From: Nakamurella lactea DSM 19367 | GTDB lineage: Bacteria > Actinomycetota > Actinomycetes > Mycobacteriales > Nakamurellaceae | NCBI RefSeq assembly: GCF_000426645.1 | Contig: NZ_AUFT01000008.1 | Location: 372,001-436,000, forward strand | Reading direction: 5' to 3' | Length of the DNA: 64,000 nucleotides | In this document: one piece after another, positions 26,038-35,780 of the stretch | Layout: every line of letters begins with the position of its first letter | How positions within the stretch are numbered: position 1 is the stretch's first letter | Program-made: the position numbers and the translations under genes | Notes under the pieces: model-generated | Seen by the model: the letters and a program-made list of their open reading frames with translations, nothing else | Databases searched by the model: none | What the model was told of the DNA's origin: nothing

Positions 26038-26979
26038 ATGAAGAACCGGACGGCGATGACGCTGCTCGGCTTCCTGGTCGCCGTGGCAGCCGTCTTCGGC
26101 GGCGGCTACCTGATCGGCAGCTCCGCGCCGGCGATCGCCGCGACCGGGAACGCCGACGAGGACACCGCGGACGGCCACGGCGACGGTGCGATGGACGAGA
26201 ACATGACCACCAGCGATGCCGGGTCCGGCGAGGGCAGCCACCCGGCAGCCGGCGAACATCCGGCCGATGCCGTGCCACCGGGTCTGGCCGTCTCCGAGCG
26301 CGGCTACACCCTGCGGCTCGAGTCTCCATCGGTGGTTGACGAAGGACGCGCCGACCTGCGGTTCGCCATCGACGGGCCGGACGGCCGGCCGGTCGTGGAC
26401 TACCAGCGCAAGCACGAGAAGGAACTGCACCTGATCGCGGTGTCCCGTGATCTGGCCGCCTTCCGGCACGTGCACCCGACACTGGCGGCCGACGGCACCT
26501 GGTCCGTCCCGCTCGAGCTGGACCGACCTGGCGGCTGGCACGTCTACGCGGACTTCACCCCACAGGCCGAGTCCGACGGATTGGTGCTGGCGACCGACCT
26601 CACGGTCACCGGACAGCTGACGCCGCAGGGGCTCCCGGCGCCGGCGGCGACCGCGGAGATCGACGGCTACCGGGTGGTGTTGGCCGGACAACCCGCAGCC
26701 GGGGAACAGGCGGAGCTGACGTTCACGGTGACCAGGTCCGGCCGCCCGGTGACCGATCTGACGCCGTATCTGGGCGCCGACGGACACCTGGTGGCGCTGC
26801 GGGCCGGCGACCTGGCCTACCTGCACACCCACCCGCAGGACCACGAACCGACCGGCGGCCCGCAGATCCGTTTCGCCGCAACATTTCCCACCGCAGGTAT
26901 CTATCGGGTCTTTCTCGACTTCGAACATGCAGGGCAGGTGCACACCGCACCCTTCACCGTCGTCGTCGACCGGCACTGA
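26038..26979 (+). CDS. Exported His-rich protein of the copper operon, function unknown
   Basis: This 313-residue protein has an N-terminal signal/anchor (about 8-28, [19 protein letters not shown]) and an acidic Asp/Gly/His/Met region (about 38-80). Two beta-rich halves follow, each with His motifs: [20 protein letters not shown] and [20 protein letters not shown]. The second half repeats the layout of the first, suggesting an internal duplication. Its place between copZ and copA, starting five bases after copZ, points to periplasmic copper handling. I recognise no named family with certainty. The GTG immediately before the ATG is an alternative start. Confidence 0.75.
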   Translation: MKNRTAMTLLGFLVAVAAVFGGGYLIGSSAPAIAATGNADEDTADGHGDGAMDENMTTSDAGSGEGSHPAAGEHPADAVPPGLAVSERGYTLRLESPSVVDEGRADLRFAIDGPDGRPVVDYQRKHEKELHLIAVSRDLAAFRHVHPTLAADGTWSVPLELDRPGGWHVYADFTPQAESDGLVLATDLTVTGQLTPQGLPAPAATAEIDGYRVVLAGQPAAGEQAELTFTVTRSGRPVTDLTPYLGADGHLVALRAGDLAYLHTHPQDHEPTGGPQIRFAATFPTAGIYRVFLDFEHAGQVHTAPFTVVVDRH

Positions 26980-27040
26980 CTGTTCGACCGGCACCAATAC
27001 TTCGGACAACATCGTCATTTCGTTTCGGAAGGAGGCACAG

Positions 27041-29359
27041 ATGAGTGACGCACCAACCTCAATGGCCTCGGCGCCAGCAGAGCTCGCCGACAGCCGGATC
27101 ATCGACCTGAACATCGGTGGCATGACCTGCACCTCCTGTGCCGCCCGGATCGAGAAGAAGCTCAACCGGATGGACGGCGTCAGCGCGACCGTCAACTACG
27201 CCACCGAGAAGGCCCACGTCACCGCGGTCGAGGGCGTCACCGCCGACGAGCTGATCGCGACGGTGGAGAAGACCGGCTACACGGCCGTCATCCCCGCCCC
27301 GCCGGCCGCCGACGATTCCGACCGCGGTGACGCGGACCGCAGTGACGACCCGGACGGCGCCGAGGTCAGGTCGCTGCGGGACCGGACGCTGATCAGCGCG
27401 GCGCTGGCGATCCCGGTGATCGCCCTCGGCATGGTCCCCGCGCTGCAGTTCACCTATTGGCAGTGGCTGAGTTTCGCGCTCGCCGCACCGGTGGCGGTCT
27501 GGGGAGCCTGGCCGTTCCACCGCAGCGCCGCGATCAACGCCCGGCACGCCGCGGCCACGATGGACACCCTGGTGTCTGTCGGGGTGATCGCGGCATTCAG
27601 TTGGAGCGTGTACGCCCTGTTCTGGGGTGGCGCCGGTGTGCCGGGGATGACGATGCCGTTCACCCTGATCCCGTCGAGGTCGGGCGGGGCCACCGAGATC
27701 TACCTGGAAGTGGCCGCAGGCGTCACCACGTTCCTATTGGCCGGCAGGTACTTCGAGGCCAGGGCGAAGCGGCGGTCCGGCGCTGCGCTGCGGGCGCTGA
27801 TGTCGATGGGCGCCAAGGACGTTGCGGTGCTGCGGATCGGCGCCGACGGCACCGAACGCGAGTCGCGGATCCCGATCGGCCAGCTCGCGGTCGGCGATCT
27901 GTTCGTGGTGCGACCGGGGGAGAAGGTCGCCACCGACGGAGTGGTGGTGGCCGGTAGCAGCGCGATCGACGAGTCGATGCTGACCGGCGAGTCGGTGCCG
28001 GTGGAGGTGACCGAGGGCTCGGCCGTTGTCGGCGCCACGGTGAACGCCGGGGGCCTGCTCCGGGTCCGGGCAACCGGTGTCGGCGACGACACCCGGCTGG
28101 CCCAGATGGCCAGGTTGGTCGAGCTCGCGCAGACCGGCAAGGCGCCGGTGCAGCGGCTCGCCGACCGGATCTCCGGGATCTTCGTCCCGGTCGTCATCCT
28201 GTTGGCCGTCGGCACTCTCGGCTTCTGGCTGGGCAACGGTGCCCCGGCGACCGCGGCGTTCACCGCGGCGGTGGCGGTGTTGATCATCGCCTGCCCGTGC
28301 GCGCTCGGGCTGGCCACCCCGACCGCCTTGATGGTCGGCACCGGACGAGGTGCTCAGCTGGGCATCCTGATCAAGGGCCCGGAGGTGTTGGAGTCGACCC
28401 GCCGGGTCGACACCGTGCTGCTGGACAAGACCGGAACGGTGACCACCGGCGCGATGACGCTCGCCGGGGTGACGGCGGCGCCGGGGGTGCAGCAGGCGGC
28501 GTTGCTGCGGCTGGCCGGTGCGGTCGAGCATGCCTCCGAGCACCCGATCGCCCGGGCCGTGGCCGCCGGCGCCGCATCCCGGATCGGGGAGCTGCCGGGG
28601 GTCACCGAGTTCACCGACCTGCCGGGCCTGGGGGTGCGCGGCGTCGTCGACGGCCACGTCGTGCGGGTCGGTCGGGCATCGCCGGACGACGGCGACCACC
28701 CGCTGCCGACGGAGTTGAACCGGGCCGCGATCGAGGCCAGGGCGGCCGGCCGCACCGCGGTTGTGGTGCTGGTCGACGACGCTCCCTGGGGGGTGCTGGT
28801 GGTGGCCGATACCGTGAAACCGTCTTCGGCGGCGGCGATCTCGAAGCTCAAGGAGCTGGGTCTACGACCGATCCTGCTCACCGGCGACAGTCCGGAGACG
28901 GCAGCCGCGGTCGCCGCCGAAGTCGGCATCGACCCGGCCGACGTGATCGCCGGCGTGCTGCCGCAGGGCAAGGTGGAGGCCGTCTCCGAGCTGCAGCGGC
29001 AAGGCCGGGTGGTGGCGATGGTGGGTGACGGGGTGAACGATGCCGCCGCGCTGGCCCAGGCCGACCTGGGGTTGTCCATGGGCACCGGTAGTGACGTGGC
29101 GATCGAGGCATCGGACCTCACCCTGGTGCGCGGGGACCTGCTGGCCGCCGTTGACGCGATCCGGTTGTCCCGCAAGACCTTGGCCACGATCAAGGGGAAC
29201 CTGTTCTGGGCCTTCGGCTACAACGTCGCCGGCCTGCCGTTGGCCGCGGCCGGGCTGCTCAACCCGATGCTGGCCGGTGCGGCGATGGCGTTGAGCTCGG
29301 TGTTCGTGGTGACGAATTCGCTGCGGCTGCGCCGGTTCCGGCCGGTGACCCAGCCGTAA
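27041..29359 (+). CDS. copA: Copper-exporting P1B-type ATPase
   Basis: This 772-residue ATPase has one N-terminal HMA domain (GMTCTSC, 27-33), eight expected membrane helices, the actuator TGES loop, and the intramembrane CPC motif at 418-420 that defines Cu(I) specificity. The phosphorylation site is D462 (DKTGT). SEHPIA carries the HP pair, and the hinge is GDGVND (662-667). It pumps Cu(I) out of the cytoplasm. The ATG at 27041 has a strong GGAGG site. It is the last gene of the copper operon, 61 bases after the His-rich gene. Confidence 0.96.
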   Translation: MSDAPTSMASAPAELADSRIIDLNIGGMTCTSCAARIEKKLNRMDGVSATVNYATEKAHVTAVEGVTADELIATVEKTGYTAVIPAPPAADDSDRGDADRSDDPDGAEVRSLRDRTLISAALAIPVIALGMVPALQFTYWQWLSFALAAPVAVWGAWPFHRSAAINARHAAATMDTLVSVGVIAAFSWSVYALFWGGAGVPGMTMPFTLIPSRSGGATEIYLEVAAGVTTFLLAGRYFEARAKRRSGAALRALMSMGAKDVAVLRIGADGTERESRIPIGQLAVGDLFVVRPGEKVATDGVVVAGSSAIDESMLTGESVPVEVTEGSAVVGATVNAGGLLRVRATGVGDDTRLAQMARLVELAQTGKAPVQRLADRISGIFVPVVILLAVGTLGFWLGNGAPATAAFTAAVAVLIIACPCALGLATPTALMVGTGRGAQLGILIKGPEVLESTRRVDTVLLDKTGTVTTGAMTLAGVTAAPGVQQAALLRLAGAVEHASEHPIARAVAAGAASRIGELPGVTEFTDLPGLGVRGVVDGHVVRVGRASPDDGDHPLPTELNRAAIEARAAGRTAVVVLVDDAPWGVLVVADTVKPSSAAAISKLKELGLRPILLTGDSPETAAAVAAEVGIDPADVIAGVLPQGKVEAVSELQRQGRVVAMVGDGVNDAAALAQADLGLSMGTGSDVAIEASDLTLVRGDLLAAVDAIRLSRKTLATIKGNLFWAFGYNVAGLPLAAAGLLNPMLAGAAMALSSVFVVTNSLRLRRFRPVTQP

Positions 29360-29386
29360 GGTCGCTCGCGGTGGCATGCTGCGGTG

Positions 29387-30085
29387 ATGCACCCCAGCAG
29401 TTGGCAACTGGGCCACTACGACGTCGATGACGTCGTAGTGAGTTCGCCTGGGTGCGCCATCGACGAACTGCTCGGCTTCCGCCCCCGGAACCTGGACGAG
29501 CTGTCGCGGTATCGCCGCCCGCGCACCGGCTGGCGGCTGATCCATGGCGAGCGGCCGATCCCACCGCGCGGCGGGCTCTCGGTGATCGCGGCGCCGTGGC
29601 CGGAGGCCGGGCCGTCCGCCTGGTCGCTGCTGGATATTGCCAATCCCTACGGGCATGCACAGATCGGCCGTACCGGTCCGGTGGTGATCCGGGTCGGACG
29701 GGCGGTCCGCCGACGTGGGCTCGTGCTGGAATGGCCGGTTGCGAGCTTGGCCCATGATGCGAACGAGCGGTTCGTGCCCAGCGTGCTGTTGCGCAATACG
29801 GCGGATGCCGAGTGGGTGGGTGACGGCCACGACCACAGCTTGGTGACCGGCGAACTCCTTCGTGTCGATGGGACGCCCCTGCCGAGGAGCCTGCCGCGGT
29901 GGGGCGTCGGGGCCCAAGTGATGCCACTGGGTCCGATCCCGGCGTTGTCCGTCACGACCCTGACCGTTGACATGCTGGACAACGCCGACCCGGACGCCAT
30001 CCCTCCGGGCTCGTACCTGATCCGTGCGCGGCACGTGAATCTGGAGCTCTCCACGCCCGCGATCAGCCTGGTGGTATCGGCCTGA
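29387..30085 (+). CDS. Protein of unknown function
   Basis: This 232-residue soluble protein (ATG at 29387; GTG at 29384 is possible) has no signal or membrane segment and no motif I recognise. Features are Trp- and Pro-rich segments (GWRLIHGERPIPP, APWPEAGPSAWSLLD) and a C-terminal half that looks beta-rich (GSYLIRARHVNLELSTP). Codon use is like its neighbours and the frame is clean, so it is probably real. It follows copA by 27 bases on the same strand but lacks any metal-binding signature. A perfect 12-bp inverted repeat lies inside its 5' end. Confidence 0.6.
   Translation: MHPSSWQLGHYDVDDVVVSSPGCAIDELLGFRPRNLDELSRYRRPRTGWRLIHGERPIPPRGGLSVIAAPWPEAGPSAWSLLDIANPYGHAQIGRTGPVVIRVGRAVRRRGLVLEWPVASLAHDANERFVPSVLLRNTADAEWVGDGHDHSLVTGELLRVDGTPLPRSLPRWGVGAQVMPLGPIPALSVTTLTVDMLDNADPDAIPPGSYLIRARHVNLELSTPAISLVVSA
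29414..29440 (+). repeat. Perfect 12-bp inverted repeat within the start of an unknown gene
   Basis: CACTACGACGTC (29414-29425) is the exact reverse complement of 29429-29440, with GAT between, about 27 bases after the ATG. On mRNA it would form a stable hairpin over codons 10-18. It could limit translation, serve as a weak copA terminator, or be an operator. Confidence 0.8.
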
Positions 30086-30104
30086 ACCGGTCGCGTCGAT
30101 GATT

Positions 30105-30144
30105 GGGGCAGTTTCGGCCGCGTAGTCGCGGCCGAAATCGCCCC
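30105..30144. terminator. Bidirectional terminator between convergent genes
   Basis: GGGGC-AG-TTTCGGCCGCG pairs with CGCGGCCGAAA-TC-GCCCC around a TAGT loop. The short AG/TC bulge keeps the outer G/C stem aligned. It lies between the stop of the unknown plus-strand gene and the stop of the small minus-strand gene. Confidence 0.8.
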
Positions 30145-30157
30145 GGTCATGGCGGGC

Positions 30158-30382
30158 TCAGCCCTCCTTGCCCTCCAGCGCCACCAGCACGCCGGCCAGT
30201 GCGAAATACTTGTTGGAGCCGAGATCACGGACGGTCTTGATGTTGAGCGCGTCCTTGAGCAACTCGTCGTGTCGTTCGGTGAGGCCGGCCAACGCCGACG
30301 GCGGAGCGTCCAGGATGTCCTTCACCGACTTGTCCTCGTAGGCCTTGTCGAGTCCCTTGGCGAGATTGACCTGAACTGCCAT
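30158..30382 (-). CDS. Small helix-hairpin-helix-like protein of unknown function
   Basis: This 74-residue protein runs from the ATG at 30382, which follows a GGAGGC site. The sequence (KAYEDKSVKDILDAPPSALAGL, LKDALNIKTVRDLG, NKYFALAGVLVAL) suggests three helices with a helix-hairpin-helix-like 'nIkTVrDLg' turn. I believe related small proteins occur in other actinobacteria, but I cannot name a function. It precedes no gene within 150 bases and is probably monocistronic. Confidence 0.6.
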   Translation of the reverse strand: MAVQVNLAKGLDKAYEDKSVKDILDAPPSALAGLTERHDELLKDALNIKTVRDLGSNKYFALAGVLVALEGKEG

Positions 30383-30516
30383 GGCTGCCTCCGTTGCTCG
30401 GCCCGACCCAGTGCCGGACTCGGCGCTCATCGTCCGGCCGATTGCCGACGCGCGCAACAGATCGCCCGGCAGCGATCGTCTCGGTCGTGCCCCACGGTGG
30501 TCGGTGGCGGGACGGG

Positions 30517-31251
30517 TCAGCCCGGGAGGTCGAGGGCGAAGCGCACCCGACGATTGTGCTTGCCCTTGTTCTCCACCTTCAGGATGCGGAAGCCGGCCGA
30601 TTCGCCGGTGTCCCGCAGGTGGGTGCCGCCGCAGGCCTGCCGGTCGACCCCGGCGATCTCGATCACCCGCAGCCGTCCGTCGGGGGTAGGCGGCGGGGCC
30701 ACCGACAGGCTGCGGATCAGACCGGGAGTGGTGTCGGCCTCGGCGACCGGCACGTACTGCGCGCGCACCGTCAGCCCGTTTCCGATGATGTCGTTGACCG
30801 CCGGCTCCAGGGAGCGCAGCCGCTCGTTGTCCACGTTCGGCAGGTCGAAGTCCATCCGTCCGGTGCCGTCGCCGTTGATCTGCGCGCCACTGACCAGCGC
30901 ACCGTCGAACGCATCGAAGACCAGGGCGTTGAGGATGTGCGAATCGGTGTGCAGCTGCGCCACCCGATGCCGGTGCTCGGCATCGATCCGGACCCGGACG
31001 GTGCCCGTCAACCCGGTCGGCTCACCGGGGTCGTCGAGCAGGTGCCAGACGTCGTCACCTTCGACCCGGACCCCGACGATCTGCGCCGTCCCGCCGGCGT
31101 GCTCCAGGCCCGCAAGATCGGCGACCTGGCCGCCGCCGCCGGGATGCAGGGCGGACCGGGACAGCCGGACCGCGCCGGGCCGGACCTCGAGCACCTCGGC
31201 CTCGAAGTCGTACAGGTCCGGCTCGCTGTGGCACAGGTAGACACTGCTCAT
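30517..31251 (-). CDS. AlaX-type alanyl-tRNA editing protein
   Basis: This 244-residue protein matches the free-standing editing domain of AlaRS, which hydrolyses Ser- (or Gly-) mischarged tRNA-Ala. The zinc/active-site motif HTDSH (HxxxH) and the later CGGTH are both present, plus the N-terminal barrel with LHPGGGGQVAD. The ATG at 31251 is preceded by a duplicated copy of the start region and a six-codon open frame (31268-31248) whose stop overlaps the start. Confidence 0.85.
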   Translation of the reverse strand: MSSVYLCHSEPDLYDFEAEVLEVRPGAVRLSRSALHPGGGGQVADLAGLEHAGGTAQIVGVRVEGDDVWHLLDDPGEPTGLTGTVRVRIDAEHRHRVAQLHTDSHILNALVFDAFDGALVSGAQINGDGTGRMDFDLPNVDNERLRSLEPAVNDIIGNGLTVRAQYVPVAEADTTPGLIRSLSVAPPPTPDGRLRVIEIAGVDRQACGGTHLRDTGESAGFRILKVENKGKHNRRVRFALDLPG

Positions 31252-31445
31252 CGTTCGGTACCGCTCATCGTTCGACGCTCCCGTCCTTCGGCGACCCGAT
31301 CATTGTCGCCCGTTGCTCGCCTGCCACCTGGGCCGGGTCGCCCCTACCGACCGGGCTGCCGCCCGTTGGCAGCTTCTGACGACGCCGGGAGGCCGCCTCC
31401 ACGATTGAATGCGGGGGCAACACCACGACCAGGAAGGATCGGCCC

Positions 31446-33650
31446 ATGGCACCTCAGAACGTCCCGGCTCCCACGGCTCCCGGCAGGGACTCCGCCGTCT
31501 CGGGGGCGGCGGGCTGGGACCGCGATGGCCAGGGCCGGGTCGGGCACATCCGGATCGGAGTGGATACCGGCGGCACCTTCACCGACATCGTCGCGGTGGA
31601 CACCCGCACAGGGCAGGTGCGGACCACCAAGACCCCGTCAACGCCGAGCAACCCGGCCGACGGCTTCCTGGAAGGCATCGACAAGATTCTCGTACTCGCC
31701 GGCGCCGAGCCGAGTGATGTCGAGTCGATCGCGCACGGCACCACCGTCGCCACCAACCAGCTGTTGGAGGGCAAGGTCGGCGATCTGGGTTTCATCACCA
31801 CCGAGGGCTTCGAGTTCGTCCTGGAGATCGCCCGGCAGTCGGTGCCGGACGGCTACGGAAACTCCTACTTCTGGGTCAAGCCGGACCGGATCGTGCCGGC
31901 CGACCGGGTGAAGACGGTCGGCGGTCGGCTGGACTTCACCGGCGCAGAGGTGGCGCCGTTCGACCGCGAATCGGCCGTCACGGCCGTGCGCTTCTTCAAG
32001 GATGCCGGCATCGCCACCATCGGCGTCTGCCTGCTGCACTCCTACGCGAACGACGACCACGAGCAGCAGCTGCTGCAGGTGATCCGCGACGAATTCCCCG
32101 GGGCCGTGGTTTCGCTGAGCTCGCAGGTGCTCCGTGAGTACCGCGAGTACGAGCGCAGTATGACGACGCTGGTCGATGCCGCGGTCAAGCCGAAGGTCGG
32201 CGCGTACGTCGCCGGGATCGCGCAGCGCCTTGCCGCGCTGGACACCTCCCGGAAGATCCCGTTCTCGGTGATGCGCTCCAACGGCGGAGTGCTGTCGGCC
32301 GAAGAGGTGGTGCACCAGCCGATCACCACCGTGCTGTCCGGCCCGGCGGCCGGGGCGCTGGGGGCCGCGGTGATCGCCGCGAAGGCCGGCTTCCCGTCCG
32401 TGGTCACCTGTGACGGCGGCGGCACCTCGACCGACGTCACCGTCATCCAGGATTCCAAGCCCACCCTGACCACCGAGGGAACGGTCGGTGCCTACCCGTC
32501 GAAGATCCCGATGATCGACGTGGTGACGGTCGGCGCCGGCGGCGGCTCGATCGCCTGGCTCTCGCCCGAGGGCACGCTCAAGGTCGGGCCGCGCAGCGCA
32601 GGCGCCGATCCGGGTCCGCTGTGTTACGGCAAGGGCGGCACCGAACCGACGATCACCGACGCGCACCTGGTCCTCGGCCGGATCCCACCGCACCTGCTGG
32701 GCGGCGAGATCCCCTTGGACGCAGCGGCTTCGGCCGTCGGGGTGGCCGAATTGGCCAAAGAACTCGGGCTGACGCCAGAGGCCTGCGCCACCGGCATCCT
32801 GGAGATCTCGGCCTGGAACCAGGCGAACGCGCTCCGGCAGGTCACCGTCAAACGTGGGCTGGACGTCCGCGACTTCCCGATGGTGACCTTCGGTGGCTCG
32901 GGGTCGCTGCTGGCCTGTCGGCTGATGGACATCCTCGGGCTGCCGGCTGTGCTGGTGCCGCCGAACCCGGGCAACGTCTCGGCCTACGGGCTGCTGACCG
33001 TCGACGTCCGCAACGACTACGTGCAGACCTTCGTCGCCAAGCACGACGGGCTGGACCTGTCCGCTCTGACCGGGATCTACACCGATCTCACCGGCAAGGC
33101 CAGGGAAGCGTTGTCCCGCGAGGGTTTCCCGGATGCGGAACAGGTCTTCGAACGGACCGCGGACCTGCGCTATTTCGGCCAGGCCTATGAGGTGCGGGTG
33201 ACCTGCCCGGACGGCGAGATCACGCCGGAGTGGGCCGACGCCGTAGCTGCCGCCTTCCACGACGCGCACGCGGCGCTCTACGGCTACGACTTCCGCGGCC
33301 GGGCCGACCAGCCGGTCGAGTGGGTGAACCTGCGGGCCACCGGGATCGGGCCGATCCCGCGGCCGGAGATCTCCGAGATCGCCGCCGGAACCGGCGACAC
33401 CGCCGGTGCGGTGCTGGCGACCCGGCAGGTCTACTACTCCGCCGATGACGGTGGCTGGGCCGATGCCACTATCTACGACCGGACGAAACTCGGTGCCGGC
33501 GACCGGATCTCCGGCCCCGCGGTGATCCAGGAGTTCGGCTCCACCGTGCCGGTGCACCCGGGATTCGACGCCGAGGTCGACACCTACGGCAACATCATTC
33601 TGACCCGGGACGCCGGCTCCACCGGTGCATCCGAGAGGGGCTCGAAATGA
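31446..33650 (+). CDS. hyuA: Hydantoinase/oxoprolinase A subunit (HyuA family)
   Basis: This 734-residue ATP-dependent subunit belongs to the hydantoinase A/5-oxoprolinase family, which opens cyclic amides such as N-methylhydantoin or 5-oxoproline with HyuB; carboxylases of acetone or acetophenone are distant relatives. The ASKHA-type phosphate motif VDTGGTFTDIV lies at about 39-49. HGTTVATN, DGGGTSTD, VGAGGGS and PRSAGADPGP follow. About 35 extra N-terminal residues precede the domain. An AGGAAGGA site supports the ATG at 31446. The stop overlaps the hyuB ATG (ATGA), so the subunits are coupled. Confidence 0.9.
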   Translation: MAPQNVPAPTAPGRDSAVSGAAGWDRDGQGRVGHIRIGVDTGGTFTDIVAVDTRTGQVRTTKTPSTPSNPADGFLEGIDKILVLAGAEPSDVESIAHGTTVATNQLLEGKVGDLGFITTEGFEFVLEIARQSVPDGYGNSYFWVKPDRIVPADRVKTVGGRLDFTGAEVAPFDRESAVTAVRFFKDAGIATIGVCLLHSYANDDHEQQLLQVIRDEFPGAVVSLSSQVLREYREYERSMTTLVDAAVKPKVGAYVAGIAQRLAALDTSRKIPFSVMRSNGGVLSAEEVVHQPITTVLSGPAAGALGAAVIAAKAGFPSVVTCDGGGTSTDVTVIQDSKPTLTTEGTVGAYPSKIPMIDVVTVGAGGGSIAWLSPEGTLKVGPRSAGADPGPLCYGKGGTEPTITDAHLVLGRIPPHLLGGEIPLDAAASAVGVAELAKELGLTPEACATGILEISAWNQANALRQVTVKRGLDVRDFPMVTFGGSGSLLACRLMDILGLPAVLVPPNPGNVSAYGLLTVDVRNDYVQTFVAKHDGLDLSALTGIYTDLTGKAREALSREGFPDAEQVFERTADLRYFGQAYEVRVTCPDGEITPEWADAVAAAFHDAHAALYGYDFRGRADQPVEWVNLRATGIGPIPRPEISEIAAGTGDTAGAVLATRQVYYSADDGGWADATIYDRTKLGAGDRISGPAVIQEFGSTVPVHPGFDAEVDTYGNIILTRDAGSTGASERGSK

Positions 33651-35539
33651 CCGCAGCAACCACGGCCGCCGACCCGGTGTTGGTCGAGATCGTTGCCGGC
33701 ACACTGGCTTCCGTCGAGATGGAGGTCGAGACGGCGATCGCCCGGACCTCCCGATCGCCGATGATCCGGGACGCGCACGACTTCCGGGCCGGCATCCACG
33801 ACCTGAAGCTGCGCAAGCTCACCGGGCGCTCCTATTCGGCACTGGTCCAGCCGGTGGTCAGGGACTATCCGATCGAGACGATGAAGCCGGGCGACGTCTT
33901 CTTCCACAACGACGTCTACCTCTCCGAGGGTGGCATCGGGCATCTGCCCGACCTGTGCGTCACCGTGCCGGTCTTCCACAGCGTTGACGGGGGACCGGGC
34001 GAGGTGGTCGCGTTCGTGCAGGCGTTCGGTCACCACGACGACATCGGCGGCGCCGTGCCGGGTTCCATGCCGAGCCACGCGACCAGTGTGTTCGAGGAGG
34101 GACTGATGGTCCCACCGATCAAACTGTGGGATGCCGGGCGGCCCAACGAGTCCGCGCTGAAGATCATGACCCGCAACTCGCGGATGCCGGAGTCGCTGGC
34201 GGCCGACCTTGATGCCGAGTGCAGCGCCTGCCTGATGGGCTCCCGCCGGCTCGGCGAACTGTTCACCCGGTACGGCCGCGAGCAGATCGAGGCGTGCTTC
34301 GACGCCATCCTGTCGAACACCACCGAGATCTACCGCACCGAGATCCTGTCGAAGATCCCCGACGGCGAGTACGTCTGGGAGGACTACGCCGAGCACGACG
34401 GGGTGGACGAGCCGAAGCTGCACACCCAGCGGATCACCCTCACCAAACTGTCCGACGGTGACGGGGTTACCGGCGGGCGGATCGTGCTGGACTTCACCGG
34501 GACCGGCCCGCAGGCCAAGGGCCCGATCAACCACGCGGCCAATTACTCGGACGGAGTCTTCCTGGCCAAGTGGCTGGCGCCGATCCTGCGGAACCTGGCC
34601 GACACCCCGGAACGGATGGCCGAACTCGACGTCAACGAGGGCGTGGTCCCGTTGATCGAGATGAAATTCCCGGAGCCGGGAACGCTGCTGACGCCGATCT
34701 TCCCGGCGCCGACGAATGCCCGTACCTTCGTCATCCTGCGGTTGCTCGGGGTGCTGGCCGGGGTGATCGCCAAGGCCGTCGACGGGAAGATGCCTGCGGA
34801 CCAGGAGACGATCAGGTACGTCGGCTTCCACGGCGTCGACGCCGACGGTGTCCCCTACCTGATGCGGGAGATCCTCGGCGGCGGATCCGGCGGCCGCTAC
34901 TACGCCGACGGTGAGGACACCATCCACGTGGTCCCGGACAGCTCGAACGTGCCGACCGAGGTGACCGAGTCCCGGTTCCCGTTCCGGATCGAGCGGCTCG
35001 GGCTGGCCGTCGACTCCGGCGGCGCCGGCCGGTACCGCGGCGGCCTCGGCTACGAGAAGCACTACCGGATGCTGCTGGACACCGACTTCATGTGCATCGC
35101 CGACCGGTCCATCCTTTCTTGCTGGGGCGTGAAAGGGGGCAAGGCAGGCAAGCCGTTTGCCGTGACCATCGACCCGGGCGGTGCGAACGAGCGGGAGATC
35201 GAGGGCCTGGAGGACGCCGCCCCGGTCCGGGCCGGCGAACTGATCCGGGTCCGCACCACCGGCGGCGGCGGATGGGGCGACCCGCTGGAGCGGCCGGTCG
35301 ACGAGGTGGTCAAAGATGTTGTCTGGGGCAAGGTCTCGGTGGCCGGCGCCCGCGCCGACTACGGCGTCGTGCTCGCCCGGTCGGAGTCCGGGGCGGTCGT
35401 CGTCGACGAACCCGCGACCGCCGTGCTCCGGCAGCAACTGCGGGCGGCGGAACCCGAAGACGCGCCGTTCTTCGATCGCGGCCCAGGCTATGCGACCTTG
35501 TCCGGCGGGCGGACCTTCGCCGAGGTCGACCACGTGTAG
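33647..35539 (+). CDS. hyuB: Hydantoinase/oxoprolinase B subunit (HyuB family)
   Basis: This 630-residue partner of HyuA begins with the family's DPVLVEIVAGTLASVEMEVETAI segment. It continues with ARTSRSPMIRDAHDF, FFHNDVYLSEGGIGHLPDL and HHDDIGGAVPGSM, which hold the conserved His/Asp metal- or substrate-binding residues, and ends in a beta-rich C-terminal region. Together the pair would use ATP to open a cyclic ureide or lactam. It is translationally coupled to hyuA and followed by a strong hairpin, then the nucleoside-type importer. The true substrate cannot be read from the sequence. Confidence 0.9.
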   Translation: MTAATTAADPVLVEIVAGTLASVEMEVETAIARTSRSPMIRDAHDFRAGIHDLKLRKLTGRSYSALVQPVVRDYPIETMKPGDVFFHNDVYLSEGGIGHLPDLCVTVPVFHSVDGGPGEVVAFVQAFGHHDDIGGAVPGSMPSHATSVFEEGLMVPPIKLWDAGRPNESALKIMTRNSRMPESLAADLDAECSACLMGSRRLGELFTRYGREQIEACFDAILSNTTEIYRTEILSKIPDGEYVWEDYAEHDGVDEPKLHTQRITLTKLSDGDGVTGGRIVLDFTGTGPQAKGPINHAANYSDGVFLAKWLAPILRNLADTPERMAELDVNEGVVPLIEMKFPEPGTLLTPIFPAPTNARTFVILRLLGVLAGVIAKAVDGKMPADQETIRYVGFHGVDADGVPYLMREILGGGSGGRYYADGEDTIHVVPDSSNVPTEVTESRFPFRIERLGLAVDSGGAGRYRGGLGYEKHYRMLLDTDFMCIADRSILSCWGVKGGKAGKPFAVTIDPGGANEREIEGLEDAAPVRAGELIRVRTTGGGGWGDPLERPVDEVVKDVVWGKVSVAGARADYGVVLARSESGAVVVDEPATAVLRQQLRAAEPEDAPFFDRGPGYATLSGGRTFAEVDHV

Positions 35540-35584
35540 CACCGCGCGTCATCCAATCGTTTCCTGAACGACACACCCAGATCA

Positions 35585-35615
35585 GCCGCCGGCCGACGAA
35601 TCGTCGGCCGGCGGC
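35585..35615 (+). terminator. Hairpin terminator after hyuB
   Basis: GCCGCCGGCCGAC (35585-35597) pairs perfectly with GTCGGCCGGCGGC (35603-35615) around a GAATC loop, 46 bases after the hyuB stop. It separates hyuAB from the importer operon, whose own promoter should lie in 35616-35780. Confidence 0.85.
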
Positions 35616-35780
35616 CCTGTCTACCGGACAAGCTCCGGTCGAACCGCTCAGTACACGCGTTTGAAAACACGACACTCCGCCTTTGGCAGAACCTGACGAT
35701 GGCGGGACAACGCCCGCCTTCCACACTTCTCGGAACCGCCCGGTACCCCGACACGCCGGCACAACAGCAGAGGCCATCAC

